Source: Exiguobacterium undae DSM 14481 (GTDB lineage: Bacteria > Bacillota > Bacilli > Exiguobacteriales > Exiguobacteriaceae). From it: a stretch of DNA of 64,000 nucleotides. The stretch covers positions 2,605,389 through 2,669,388 of the forward strand of contig NZ_KK211187.1 in NCBI RefSeq assembly GCF_000620805.1. The letters are read 5' to 3'. Shown piece after piece: positions 51,474 to 60,296 of the stretch (the first letter of the stretch is position 1; each line of letters begins with the position of its first letter). The notes beneath the pieces were generated by a model that did not search any database, was not told the origin of the DNA, and was given only the letters and a program-made list of their open reading frames with translations. A program made the position numbers and the translations under genes.

Positions 51474-52673
51474 TTACAGGTCAAATGCATTGGCGATTGC
51501 TGCGACGGTCCGTTCGATGTCGGCTTGGGCAATCGTATACGAGATGCTGATTTCTGACGTCGTGACTTGATAAAACGTGATGTTTTCCGCCCGGAATGTC
51601 GCAAATAATTTCGAAGCGACGCCTGTTGCGTCACGCATTCCGATTCCAACGACCGATAACTTGGCATGTTGGTTATGACGGTCGACTTTGACGGTCGGGA
51701 AACGATTGATGATATCCTGCAGGGCTTCTTCCAAAAACTCTTCTTCGTCGAGCGGACACGAGAACGAGAGGAAGATGTCACTGTCAAACGTCGTCTGACT
51801 GATCATATCGATGTTGACGTGACGTCCTGACAACAATTCAAAGATATCTGCGACCGCTGAGTTTGTCTGTGGTACGTGTTTAATCGATACCGTCATGACG
51901 TTTTTTGTCACACTGACACTTGTGACCGCTTTTTGTTCCATCGTTTCCGTTGCCTCCATGATCCAAGTCCCTCTTTCCGATTCAAGTGTTTTTCCGACAA
52001 AGATGTGTACACCGTATTTTTTACCTAATTCGACACTCCGCATCTCCATGACTTTGGAGCCGAGAGCACTCATTTCCATCATCTCATCATATGAAATGTG
52101 CGGAATCGGCTGTGCTGCGGCATGGATCCGTGGATCAGCCGTATAGACGCCATCAACGTCCGTATAGATTTCGCATCGTTTATCGAGAACGGCTGCCAGT
52201 GCGACGGCTGTCGTATCCGATCCGCCGCGCCCCAGTGTCGTGACGTCCCCCAGTTCATTGACCCCTTGGAAACCAGCGACGATGATGACATCGTAGGTCT
52301 CCAGTTTTTTCCGGAGTAATTCGCCGTCAATTTGTTTGATTTTACTTTTCGTGTGGAGTCCCATCGTACTGATGCCTGCTTGTGCGCCCGTCTGAGACAA
52401 GGCTTTTGTCCCGAGTGAGTTCAAGGCGATGCTGAGCAACGAAATCGTCTGTTCTTCACCGATTGCAAGCAGACGGTCCAGTTCGCGCCGTTCCGGTCGA
52501 TCCGTGATCGCCTGGGCTTGGGCAATCAATGAGTCAGTCATTTTCCCCATCGCCGATACGACGACGACTAATTTTTCTCCTTGATCCGTCCGATTCTTCA
52601 AATAATTCGCAATTGACTGAATCTGTTCGACAGTCGCAACCGAACTACCACCAAATTTAAGTACAGTTGTCAC
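51474..52673 (-). CDS. lysC: Aspartate kinase
   Basis: The 399-residue protein phosphorylates aspartate, the entry step to lysine/DAP. It has VLKFGGSSVA at the start, FQGVNELGDVTTLGRGGSDT (near 135), DVDGVYTADPR (near 170) and two C-terminal ACT domains (about 255-395) for feedback inhibition. The start is GTG 52673 after AAAGGAGATAGG. A lysine riboswitch with terminator lies directly upstream, so lysine controls the operon. An internal start for a separate beta subunit, as in B. subtilis, is possible but not marked by a clear site. Confidence 0.94.
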   Translation of the reverse strand: MTTVLKFGGSSVATVEQIQSIANYLKNRTDQGEKLVVVVSAMGKMTDSLIAQAQAITDRPERRELDRLLAIGEEQTISLLSIALNSLGTKALSQTGAQAGISTMGLHTKSKIKQIDGELLRKKLETYDVIIVAGFQGVNELGDVTTLGRGGSDTTAVALAAVLDKRCEIYTDVDGVYTADPRIHAAAQPIPHISYDEMMEMSALGSKVMEMRSVELGKKYGVHIFVGKTLESERGTWIMEATETMEQKAVTSVSVTKNVMTVSIKHVPQTNSAVADIFELLSGRHVNIDMISQTTFDSDIFLSFSCPLDEEEFLEEALQDIINRFPTVKVDRHNQHAKLSVVGIGMRDATGVASKLFATFRAENITFYQVTTSEISISYTIAQADIERTVAAIANAFDL

Positions 52674-52701
52674 AATCCTATCTCCTTTTGTCCCGAAACA
52701 G

Positions 52702-52745
52702 AAAAAAACGACGGGCCGGTAGGAGCGTTCCTACGGCCCGTCGTT
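52702..52745 (-). terminator. Terminator of the lysine riboswitch
   Basis: ACGACGGGCCG(T)AGGA pairs with TCCT(ACC)GGCCCGTCGT around ACGC and runs into seven T, about 28 bases before the lysC start. It is the expression platform of the L-box. Confidence 0.88.
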
Positions 52746-52966
52746 ATCACGATCGGACAAACGATGACAGTGTCATTCGTTCTTTTACGTAAGATAGCGC
52801 TCCGAAACGTGGGTTTCGGCAGTACAACGGATCTTAACCGTTGTACCAGCAACCAAGAAAAAGCATTTTCTTGTTCACTTCGGCGGATTTCCCCTTTCAC
52901 ATCACTTGGCATGCTTGCCTTTGTAAGTGTTGCTACTGATGTCATCCGCGCCTCTATCTGTCGGTT
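52746..52966 (-). promoter_or_regulatory. Lysine riboswitch (L-box) aptamer
   Basis: On the minus strand the conserved L-box elements appear in order: AGATAGAGGCGCGGATGACA, CATCAGTAGC, GTGAAAGGGGAAATCCGCCG, AAGTGA and the late TTGGTTGCTGGTACAACGG. Four to five hairpins radiate from the junction. A promoter with TATAAC (52977-52982) lies just upstream. High lysine would favour the terminator at 52702-52745 and shut off lysC-lysA. Confidence 0.92.
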
Positions 52967-53030
52967 GTTAGTTACAGTTATAGCAAACATTTTTTGTTAA
53001 ATCCAGTGATTTGCCAAACTTTTTTGATTT

Positions 53031-54404
53031 TTATGCTTTTTGAAGGGTCTGCTTGGCTTGGGTCAGCTGTTCGCGCACAGCGTTAAAACCTGTTCCGCCA
53101 TAACTGCCTCGTCTTGCGACGGCTTGAACGGGATCGAGCAATGGATAGACGTCTTCCGTAATGACCGGATGGAATGTCTGATACGTCTCGAGTGTCAAAT
53201 CCTTCAAGAAACAGCCGGTCTGGACACAATGCAGGACGGCTTTGCCGACGATTTCATGCGCTTCCCGGAAAGGAATACCTTTTGTGACAAGGTAATCGGC
53301 CAGTTCCGTTGCATTCGAGAAGTCTTGCATTGTCGCCTTCTTGAGCGCTTCTGTCTTAAACGTAGCGGATTCGAGCATCCCGGTAAAAATCTGAACCGAT
53401 TGTAAAACCGTATCAGCCGTATCAAAGACGCCTTCCTTATCTTCTTGCATATCTTTATTGTAAGCGAGTGGTAATGCTTTCATCGTCGTTAAGAACCCCA
53501 TCAAGTTTCCATATACCCGTCCTGTCTTTCCGCGAATCAATTCCGCGAAGTCCGGATTCTTTTTTTGCGGCATCATGCTTGATCCCGTCGAAAACGCATC
53601 GGACAGCTCAATGAACGAAAATTCTTGCGACGCCCAGATGATGATTTCTTCACAGAACCGTGACAGATGCATCATGACTGTCGACGCGATGCCAAGGTAT
53701 TCAATGACGAAGTCCCGGTCCGAGACAGCGTCCAAACTGTTGGGATAGACGTGTTCAAACCCAAGCAACTCGGCTGACTTGAACCGATCGATCGGGAAAG
53801 TCGTTCCGGCGAGTGCACCGGCACCAAGCGGTGACATCCGGACCCGTTTTAAGTTGTCCGTCAGTCGCTCGGCATCACGCTCAAACATCCAAAAGTAAGC
53901 CAGCAAGTGATGCGCGAGCGAAATCGGTTGGGCACGTTGCAGATGGGTATAGCCGGGCATGACCGTTTCGACGTGTTGATCCGCTTGTTCCGTGATGACG
54001 GATTGCAGATTGCGAAGACTCGACAGGAGTTCTAAAACATGCTGCTCCATCCAGAGATGAAGATCAGTTGCGACCTGATCGTTTCGACTGCGCGCTGTGT
54101 GCAGTTTGCCGGCGACAGGACCAATCTGTTCCGTCAATAACCGCTCGAGGTTCATATGGATATCCTCATCGGCCAGTGAATAGACATGCTGATCAATCGT
54201 CGCTTGCAGATGATTAAGTCCGGCTTCGATTTGTTGCCATTCCGTTTCCTCGAGAATCCCTTGTTCGTATAACATCTGCGCATGGGCCAGGCTGCCTTGT
54301 AAATCGACAGCCGCCAATTTTTGATCAAATGAGATCGATGCGCCGAATGCCTCCGCCTGAGCGGAAGCACTTTCCGTAAACCGTCCGCCCCATAGTTTCG
54401 TCAT
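53031..54404 (-). CDS. argH: Argininosuccinate lyase
   Basis: The 457-residue protein splits argininosuccinate into arginine and fumarate. It carries the fumarase/aspartase superfamily signature [11 protein letters not shown] (near 277), the N-terminal [20 protein letters not shown] and [13 protein letters not shown] (near 105). Four-base overlap with argG. Only about 49 bases separate its stop from the lysine-riboswitch promoter, and no terminator is visible between them. Confidence 0.95.
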   Translation of the reverse strand: MTKLWGGRFTESASAQAEAFGASISFDQKLAAVDLQGSLAHAQMLYEQGILEETEWQQIEAGLNHLQATIDQHVYSLADEDIHMNLERLLTEQIGPVAGKLHTARSRNDQVATDLHLWMEQHVLELLSSLRNLQSVITEQADQHVETVMPGYTHLQRAQPISLAHHLLAYFWMFERDAERLTDNLKRVRMSPLGAGALAGTTFPIDRFKSAELLGFEHVYPNSLDAVSDRDFVIEYLGIASTVMMHLSRFCEEIIIWASQEFSFIELSDAFSTGSSMMPQKKNPDFAELIRGKTGRVYGNLMGFLTTMKALPLAYNKDMQEDKEGVFDTADTVLQSVQIFTGMLESATFKTEALKKATMQDFSNATELADYLVTKGIPFREAHEIVGKAVLHCVQTGCFLKDLTLETYQTFHPVITEDVYPLLDPVQAVARRGSYGGTGFNAVREQLTQAKQTLQKA

Positions 54405-55606
54405 TTTTTCACGCCTTCCTGACGATGGACACTCGCATGTGTCGCAATCGCTAGACCATGCAGTTTGATGAATCCTTTTGCCGCTTCGTGATCAAAGGCA
54501 TCTTCTTTTGTGTAAGTCGCGAGTTTCTCGTCATACAACGAAACAGCCGATTGACGTCCGGTGACGGTTGCATTCCCTTTATAGAGTTTGACACGGACTT
54601 CGCCGGTCACATCCTGCTGTGTCGCTGACAAGAAGGCTTTGAGTCCTTTTGTTAACGGAGCATGGAACAATCCGTTGTAAATGGTTTCTGCATATTGTTT
54701 GCTTAAAATCGGTTTGAAATGAGCGACATCTTTTGTCAACGTAATCGTTTCGAGTGCTGCATGCGCTTTGAGTAAAACCGTTGCGCCCGGGCATTCATAG
54801 ACTTCACGTGACTTGATTCCGACAAGACGGTTCTCGACGTGATCAATCCGACCGACTCCGTGCGCCCCTGCAATGATATTCAGTTCTGTGATCAGTTTTG
54901 CGAGTGGATATGCTGTTCCGTTGATGGAAACCGGCACGCCCGCTTCAAAGCCGATGATGACTTCTTCTGCTTGATCCGGTGCGTCTTCCGGTGCGACGGT
55001 TAAAGCGTACGCATCTTGCGGCGGCTCCGTCCACGGATTCTCAAGGACCCCACATTCATTACTGCGTCCCCATAAGTTCATATCAATTGAATACGGGCTG
55101 TCGAGGTTAATCGGAATCGGCACATCGTTTTCTTTTGCGTAGGCAATTTCTTCTTCACGTGACCATTTCCACTCGCGGACCGGTGCAATGACTTCGAGTG
55201 ACGGATCAAGAGCGGCGACCGAAACTTCAAACCGGACTTGGTCGTTACCTTTTCCGGTACAACCGTGCGCCACCGCTGTTGCACCATGGGCATGTGCGAC
55301 TTCGACCAGTTTTTCAGCGATCAACGGGCGGGATAGAGCTGAAATCAGTGGATACGCGCCTTCATAATGAGCGCCGTATTGAAGGGCCGGTAAGACAAAC
55401 TCGTTCGCGAATTCCTCTTTGACATCAAGGACAATGGATTCAACGGCTCCGACAAGCAATGCCTTTTCTTTGATGACCGTCAAATCTTTTCCTTCACCGA
55501 CATCCATGCATAACGCGACGACATCATAGTCCTTGCTTAACCATTTGATGGCGACTGAAGTATCGAGTCCACCGGAATACGCTAAAATCAATTTTTGTTT
55601 TGTCAT
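54401..55606 (-). CDS. argG: Argininosuccinate synthase
   Basis: The 401-residue enzyme joins citrulline and aspartate using ATP. The P-loop-like [15 protein letters not shown] (near 9), [13 protein letters not shown] (near 115) and [17 protein letters not shown] (near 170) are typical. It heads the argGH operon; AAGGAGG precedes ATG 55606. A TATAAT -10 and an ARG-box-like sequence are upstream, pointing to control by ArgR/AhrC. With rocD and the antiporter it forms part of the arginine-ornithine network of the window. Confidence 0.95.
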   Translation of the reverse strand: MTKQKLILAYSGGLDTSVAIKWLSKDYDVVALCMDVGEGKDLTVIKEKALLVGAVESIVLDVKEEFANEFVLPALQYGAHYEGAYPLISALSRPLIAEKLVEVAHAHGATAVAHGCTGKGNDQVRFEVSVAALDPSLEVIAPVREWKWSREEEIAYAKENDVPIPINLDSPYSIDMNLWGRSNECGVLENPWTEPPQDAYALTVAPEDAPDQAEEVIIGFEAGVPVSINGTAYPLAKLITELNIIAGAHGVGRIDHVENRLVGIKSREVYECPGATVLLKAHAALETITLTKDVAHFKPILSKQYAETIYNGLFHAPLTKGLKAFLSATQQDVTGEVRVKLYKGNATVTGRQSAVSLYDEKLATYTKEDAFDHEAAKGFIKLHGLAIATHASVHRQEGVKK

Positions 55607-55640
55607 TACTAATTCCTCCTTGAGATCGACTGTATCTATC

Positions 55641-55666
55641 TGTATAAAAATTCACTATGGATTATA
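55641..55666 (-). promoter_or_regulatory. argG promoter -10 and ArgR/AhrC box
   Basis: A perfect TATAAT (minus strand, 55661-55666) is followed at 55641-55654 by TGAATTTTTATACA, one mismatch from the ARG-box core TGAATWWWWATTCA, placed at the expected transcription start. The -35 is weak (T-rich). Confidence 0.6.
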
Positions 55667-55683
55667 TATATACATAAACTTTT

Positions 55684-55713
55684 AAAAAAAGAAACCCTTT
55701 TTTAGGATTTCTC
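55684..55713 (-). terminator. Terminator after the GNAT gene
   Basis: AGAAATCC pairs with GGGTTTCT on the minus strand (one G-T) and is followed by a seven-base T-run. Confidence 0.72.
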
Positions 55714-55725
55714 ATAAAATAACCG

Positions 55726-56154
55726 TTAAATTTTTTTCTCCATCGTCCGGTGCGGAATACCGGCATCATCAAATTCATCCGACACGATTACATATCCGAG
55801 ACCTTGATAAAACGGAATCGCCTGGACTTGGGCACCGAGTGTCAAAATCGTCCGCCCTTCCCGCCGAGCCACCCGTTCCATCGCCCGCATCAATTCGCCG
55901 CCGTATCCTTTCCCCCTTGTCGCAGCAAGCGTCGCGACACGTTCCACCTTCATCCGTTGTTCGTCATAGGGACGCGTCCGTCCCGTTGCAACGGGACGAT
56001 TCATTTCATCGAGAACGAGAAGATGAATCGCTGTTTCATCGTGCGTGTCATATTCCAAATTACGCGGCACCCCCTGTTCTTCGACGAAAACGCGCTCGCG
56101 AATCATCCGGACTGCCTGTTGTTGTTCTGCTGTCTTTACCTGAATTACCGTCAT
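55726..56154 (-). CDS. GNAT-family N-acetyltransferase (YjcF-like)
   Basis: The 142-residue protein is a single GNAT domain: IRERVFVEEQGVPRNLEYD (near 18), MKVERVATLAATRGKGYGGE with the acetyl-CoA pyrophosphate loop RGKGYGGELM (near 83), and FYQGLGYVIVSDEFDDAGIP near the end. The early VFVEEQGVP motif is typical of the YjcF/ElaA group. The acceptor is unknown. Its ATG 56154 overlaps the alanyl-tRNA editing protein stop as ATGA, so the two are translationally coupled. Confidence 0.85.
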   Translation of the reverse strand: MTVIQVKTAEQQQAVRMIRERVFVEEQGVPRNLEYDTHDETAIHLLVLDEMNRPVATGRTRPYDEQRMKVERVATLAATRGKGYGGELMRAMERVARREGRTILTLGAQVQAIPFYQGLGYVIVSDEFDDAGIPHRTMEKKI

Positions 56155-57302
56155 GTATGTAATTCCTCCTTCAATGCTTCGATATAGCCACTTGCATCTT
56201 CATACGTCGTAAACAAGGCTTGGGCATTTTTTTCGCTTCCGCCGCCGCGTCCATTAAATTGTTTTAAGTGGGTTTTCGCAAATTTGCCGAGATGGACCAG
56301 TCCTGAACTGCACATCAATAATTTTTTAGCGGCCTCATTCCAAATCAACGCTGTCCGTTTTTCCTCTGCCAAGGCTTTCATCATCTTTTCGGAAAATCGG
56401 ATATTTTCCTGTTCATGGTGCAACACCAAGACGGGGTCTGATGAAGTCAACACCTGTTGCAGAACGCTGGTGACATGTAAATCTTCCGCTTGTCCAATTT
56501 GACGGTTCAACCGGAGTTGCTCCTGTTTAAGTTCTTCGACGACGGTATGGACCTGATCCTTTTTCGCGGACAATGCCCGTGCCGTCTCGGTTAAGACCCG
56601 TCGTTCAGCCGTCAACAAACGAAAAGCGCGGTCTTTGGCAACATACATCAAACGGACATTCCCCCGGACTTTTTCCTGACCCGTGAATAAAATCAGTTCC
56701 AGTTCCGATGTCGATCCGAGATGCGTCCCTCCACAAGCACTATAATCAAGTTCGCCGATCTGGACAACCCGAATCTGTCCTGTCACTTGCGGTGTTTTCC
56801 GTAACGGTAATCGGACAGCGTCGGCTTCTGTATATTCCGTTGCTGTAATTGGCAACGCCGCTCGAATGACACTTCGCAAGCGGTCCTCCAGACGGTTTTG
56901 AATCGTTTCAGTCCATTCGTTCAACTCAAGATCCAGTGTCGATTCTTCTGATCCGGTACGGAAGCTGACCGTCTTGATTTGAAACTCGTCTTGAAGAATC
57001 GCGGAAATGACATGTTGGGCTGTATGCTGGGCGGCATGATCTGTTCGCGTGCCGTCATCGATTGTACCTTGCACTTCGTTTTCAAGGAGTGGTGTTTCAA
57101 GTCGATGCCAAACGATTCCCTCTTCAAGTTGCACATCAAGGACCGGGATTCCGTTCAGTGTGCCCCGATCGGCCGGTTGACCGCCGCTTTCCGGATAAAA
57201 ATAACTTTTCTCAAGCGCAACCCATTGCCCTTGCTGGTCTTTGACATCCGTCACGGTCGTTTCGAACGTCCGGACCTCCGGGTAAATTTGTTCAAGACGC
57301 AT
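56151..57302 (-). CDS. Alanyl-tRNA editing protein (AlaX, long form)
   Basis: From ATG 57302 (AAAGGTGG upstream) the protein has 383 residues: an N-terminal segment with SYFYPESGGQPADRGTL, the editing domain with zinc ligands in HAAQHTAQH (residues 89-97) and CGGTH (near 195), then a coiled-coil and a DHHA1-like C-terminal domain ending FNGRGGGSEKNAQA. It resembles the alanyl-tRNA synthetase editing half and would deacylate Ser- or Gly-charged tRNA-Ala in trans. The DHHA1 domain marks the AlaX-L class. The downstream acetyltransferase gene is coupled through an ATGA overlap. Confidence 0.88.
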   Translation of the reverse strand: MRLEQIYPEVRTFETTVTDVKDQQGQWVALEKSYFYPESGGQPADRGTLNGIPVLDVQLEEGIVWHRLETPLLENEVQGTIDDGTRTDHAAQHTAQHVISAILQDEFQIKTVSFRTGSEESTLDLELNEWTETIQNRLEDRLRSVIRAALPITATEYTEADAVRLPLRKTPQVTGQIRVVQIGELDYSACGGTHLGSTSELELILFTGQEKVRGNVRLMYVAKDRAFRLLTAERRVLTETARALSAKKDQVHTVVEELKQEQLRLNRQIGQAEDLHVTSVLQQVLTSSDPVLVLHHEQENIRFSEKMMKALAEEKRTALIWNEAAKKLLMCSSGLVHLGKFAKTHLKQFNGRGGGSEKNAQALFTTYEDASGYIEALKEELHT

Positions 57303-57364
57303 CCTACGTCCACCTTTCTTCATCTGATTTCGCTTCTATTATGCCACAAATTAACTACAATCGT

Positions 57365-57393
57365 TTGTCGGCATCCCCTTTTCCTAGTACACT
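57365..57393 (+). promoter_or_regulatory. Promoter of nagR
   Basis: TTGTCG (57365-57370) and TACACT (57388-57393) with a 17-base spacer. It supports the GTG start at 57431 over the upstream in-frame ATG 57341, which lies before the promoter. Confidence 0.55.
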
Positions 57394-57430
57394 AGATGAA
57401 AGACTATCGACCGCGAAGGGACGAAATGCC

Positions 57431-58168
57431 GTGATTCAGCACATCAATAAAAATTCACCACTTCCAATCTACTACCAAATTGAAGCTGCCTTAAAACAAC
57501 AAATCGAAAGCGGCTTGTTACAGCCCGGTGATTTGATCCCTTCTGAACGAGAGTTCGCCGAAGCTCATCAAATCAGCCGAATGACGGTGCGTCAAGCGAT
57601 TTCGAATTTAGTGAATGCCGGCTATCTGATCCGTCAAAAAGGACGGGGTACGTTCGTCGCCAACAAAAAAATCGTCATGCAACTGTCTGGATTAACCAGC
57701 TTTTCGGAGGAAATGGAACATCTCGGTCTGGAACCGGCGAGTGAACTCTTGTCCTATCAAATGATTGCTGCTGACATGCCGATTGCCAACAAACTCGGAA
57801 TTCGTGAAGGGGCTCAGATCTACGAATTAAAGCGGTTACGCATTGCTGATGAACAACCGCTTGCACTTGAAACTGTCTATATTCCGGAACAACTGTTACC
57901 CGGCTTGAATCAAGAAGTCGCCATCACTTCCTTGTATGCTTTTGCGGAAGCCAGTGGACTTAACCTTGGGCGGGCCAGTCAGACGTTCGAGTCACGTCTC
58001 GCCACAAAAGAAGAGGCACAGCATCTCGGATTGTCGGTCAGCTCTCCTGTGTTGTCCGTCGAACAATTGACGTTTCTTGCGACCAATCAACCGTTTGAGT
58101 ACGTCATTTCCGCTTACCGGGGCGACCGGTATACGTTTACGGTCGAAATGGAACGGCAACGTGGATGA
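57431..58168 (+). CDS. nagR: GntR/HutC-family regulator of GlcNAc genes
   Basis: GTG 57431, after GAAGGGACG, gives 245 residues, close to B. subtilis NagR (YvoA). The winged helix (about 8-75) reads PLPIYYQIEAALKQQIESGL, then LIPSEREFAEAHQISRMTVR and QKGRGTFVA; a UTRA effector domain (about 90-240) follows. NagR represses amino-sugar genes and is released by GlcN-6-P or GlcNAc-6-P. Related operators are seen at nagE (29641-29657) and nagA (61522-61539). It lies about 1.4 kb from nagAB but is split from it by an LCP gene, unlike the nagABR order of B. subtilis. Confidence 0.85.
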   Translation: MIQHINKNSPLPIYYQIEAALKQQIESGLLQPGDLIPSEREFAEAHQISRMTVRQAISNLVNAGYLIRQKGRGTFVANKKIVMQLSGLTSFSEEMEHLGLEPASELLSYQMIAADMPIANKLGIREGAQIYELKRLRIADEQPLALETVYIPEQLLPGLNQEVAITSLYAFAEASGLNLGRASQTFESRLATKEEAQHLGLSVSSPVLSVEQLTFLATNQPFEYVISAYRGDRYTFTVEMERQRG

Positions 58169-58179
58169 CCTGAATCGTA

Positions 58180-58228
58180 AAAAAAGACCGTTTTTCCATC
58201 AGTTAATGATGGAAAAACGGTCTTTTTT
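58180..58228. terminator. Bidirectional terminator between nagR and LCP gene
   Basis: AAAAAGACCGTTTTTCCATCA pairs perfectly with its complement around GTTAA; T-runs on both strands. Confidence 0.9.
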
Positions 58229-58232
58229 AAAT

Positions 58233-59330
58233 TCATTGAACAGGTTCTTCTACTGTTGTTTCGTCAGTCGATACAGGTGTTTCCGTTTCCTCTTCAAGTG
58301 GAGCAACCTCTTGTCCTTGCATCGCTTTGGCTAAATTCGCTTTGACGAGTTCCAACTGATTCGGATCAAGGTGATATTCCCATTTGCCGCTGATGCCGAT
58401 ATATCCTTCTCCGGCAAGCTGGTACTCTGTCGTATCACGTAATGCCGTCGTGAAGTCCGCCAGACGTGTGTAGTCGTTCGGACCAAGGTTCGTTTCGACG
58501 TTGTCTCCGACTGCATCCAAAATGTCACGGTACGCACCTAGTGACCGGAAGCTCGCCGCCTCTTTCGCAACGGCTTGAATGACTTGCATCTGTTTTTGAC
58601 CACGCCCGATGTCCCCGAGCGGATCGTCATGGCGGTTCCGGACATAGGCAAGTGCCTGTTCACCGCTCAGATGTTGCATTCCTTTTTCGACGGTAATCGT
58701 CCCAGCTTTTCGCGCTGAATCTTGTTCTTTAAAGGCGTAACGGACATCGATATCTACACCGTCCAAAGCATCGATCAACTGAACGAATCCTTGGAAATTG
58801 ACTTTGACGACGTGATCGATTTGAATGCCAAGCAGGTTTTCTGTCGTCTCACGTGCTAGCTTGATACCGTTGTAGGAGTTCGATTGATCCATTGAGCCAA
58901 AGTAATGGGCATGCGTGATCTTATCCTGCTCGACGCCTGTTTTTCCGTAAGGCACGTCGTATTTCGAGTAGTCGATGTTGACAAGAGAATCCCGCGGAAT
59001 GCTCGTCAACACAAGCTGTTCGGTCTTTTTATTCAAGACCCCGACAATCATGACATCTGATCGTGCCGGTTCATTCCGTGATTTACTCGCCTTTGTCTCA
59101 TCCGTTCCTAAAATCAGGAATGACTCCGACGGCACATCGTCGTACTTCGAACTGACATTTGATCCTGGAATGTTAATTTGTGTTCGCGCTAATGTTTCTT
59201 GTGTTTTTATAAAAACTGCTCCCGCATAACCGGAACCAATGACAGTGAAGAGTAATAACAAGGCAGCAATCACTTTAAGGAACATCTTCCCAGCGCTCGG
59301 TTGCCTTTTTCTTGCTGATCTCGTCTGCAT
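58233..59330 (-). CDS. LytR-CpsA-Psr (LCP) family cell-wall glycopolymer ligase
   Basis: From ATG 59330 (GAGGG eight bases upstream) the protein has 365 residues: basic N-terminus, one membrane helix (about 18-38) and an extracellular LCP domain (about 70-270). Conserved pieces are FLILGTDETKASKSRNEPAR with SDVMIVGVLN, LTSIPRDSLVNI, KITHAHYFG and LSGEQALAYVRNRHDDPLGD, which contain the pyrophosphate-binding arginines and aspartates. LCP enzymes transfer teichoic acid or other glycopolymers from lipid carriers to peptidoglycan. The C-terminal tail is acidic and Thr/Glu-rich. It separates nagR from nagBA. Confidence 0.9.
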   Translation of the reverse strand: MQTRSARKRQPSAGKMFLKVIAALLLLFTVIGSGYAGAVFIKTQETLARTQINIPGSNVSSKYDDVPSESFLILGTDETKASKSRNEPARSDVMIVGVLNKKTEQLVLTSIPRDSLVNIDYSKYDVPYGKTGVEQDKITHAHYFGSMDQSNSYNGIKLARETTENLLGIQIDHVVKVNFQGFVQLIDALDGVDIDVRYAFKEQDSARKAGTITVEKGMQHLSGEQALAYVRNRHDDPLGDIGRGQKQMQVIQAVAKEAASFRSLGAYRDILDAVGDNVETNLGPNDYTRLADFTTALRDTTEYQLAGEGYIGISGKWEYHLDPNQLELVKANLAKAMQGQEVAPLEEETETPVSTDETTVEEPVQ

Positions 59331-59475
59331 CTTTGAGCCCTCATTTTCATGTAAATTTTCTGTAAAGTTCACTATCCTCCATTATCCGGACTTTTATACA
59401 AATGTCAATTTACGATTCGGTTAAGATCAGATCGCAACATTTCTTTGACGTTGAACAAAAGTTACTTCGGTAAAC

Positions 59476-59527
59476 AAAAAAACGTTCCCTGTCGCAAATA
59501 CCGAAGGCATTGACGAAAGGAACGTTT
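59476..59527 (-). terminator. Terminator after nagB
   Basis: AAACGTTCC pairs with GGAACGTTT across a structured loop on the minus strand, followed by seven T. Confidence 0.75.
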
Positions 59528-59534
59528 ATCTGAC

Positions 59535-60293
59535 TCATTTCATGAAATTCGTATAGGCTGCCCGCCCTGTCCGCTTGGCTTCCTCTGATAATAAACCGGC
59601 TGCTTCTTCATCGAGGACAACCATGACATCCGCATGCCGTTGTAAAATCGTCGCCGGACAATCGACCGTCGCCGGTCCTTCCATCATGTCCCGAACCGCT
59701 TCCGCTTTTCGTTCACTGGATGCGACAAGCAAGATTTTCTCCGCTTCCATGATTGTTCCGATTCCCATCGTAATCGCTTCTGTCGGGACATCTTCCAACC
59801 GGTCAAAAAACCGCTGATTCGCCATCCGCGTCGATTCCGTTAATTCCGTCACATGTGTTTTCGCGTCAAACGGTGTTCCCGGCTCGTTAAAGGCAATATG
59901 ACCGTTTGAGCCGATCCCAAGCAGTTGAATATCGATTCCCAACGTCCGGACGAGTTGCTCGTACCTTTCACTTTCCTGATGTGAATCCGCCGTGTTGCCA
60001 ATCGGCAGATACGATTCCTTGAACGTCACCGTATCAAAGAGATGCTCCTTCATGAACGTATGGTAACTGTGCGGATGGTCCGGACTGAGTCCGACATACT
60101 CGTCGAGATTGACGGTCGTCACGTGACGGCAATCCAGTTCGTCTTGACGCCACTCTTCATACACACCAAGTGGTGAACTGCCTGTCGCAAGTCCGATCGT
60201 CAAGCCTTCCGGATGTCTCAGAATCTCCTGCTTCATTAACTGGTACGAAACGTTTGCTAGTTCTTCTGCTTTTTTTACAATCATCCATTTCAT
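59535..60293 (-). CDS. nagB: Glucosamine-6-phosphate deaminase
   Basis: The 252-residue enzyme converts GlcN-6-P to fructose-6-P and ammonia. Motifs: GLATGSSPLGVYEEW (near 35), VNLDEYVGLSPDHPHSYHTF (near 64, catalytic Asp) and GIGSNGHIAFNEPGTPF (near 132, catalytic His). It starts three bases after nagA (GGGGGAAT ribosome-binding site lies in the nagA end), so the two form an operon controlled by the NagR-type operator upstream of nagA. Confidence 0.94.
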   Translation of the reverse strand: MKWMIVKKAEELANVSYQLMKQEILRHPEGLTIGLATGSSPLGVYEEWRQDELDCRHVTTVNLDEYVGLSPDHPHSYHTFMKEHLFDTVTFKESYLPIGNTADSHQESERYEQLVRTLGIDIQLLGIGSNGHIAFNEPGTPFDAKTHVTELTESTRMANQRFFDRLEDVPTEAITMGIGTIMEAEKILLVASSERKAEAVRDMMEGPATVDCPATILQRHADVMVVLDEEAAGLLSEEAKRTGRAAYTNFMK

Positions 60294-60296
60294 TCG

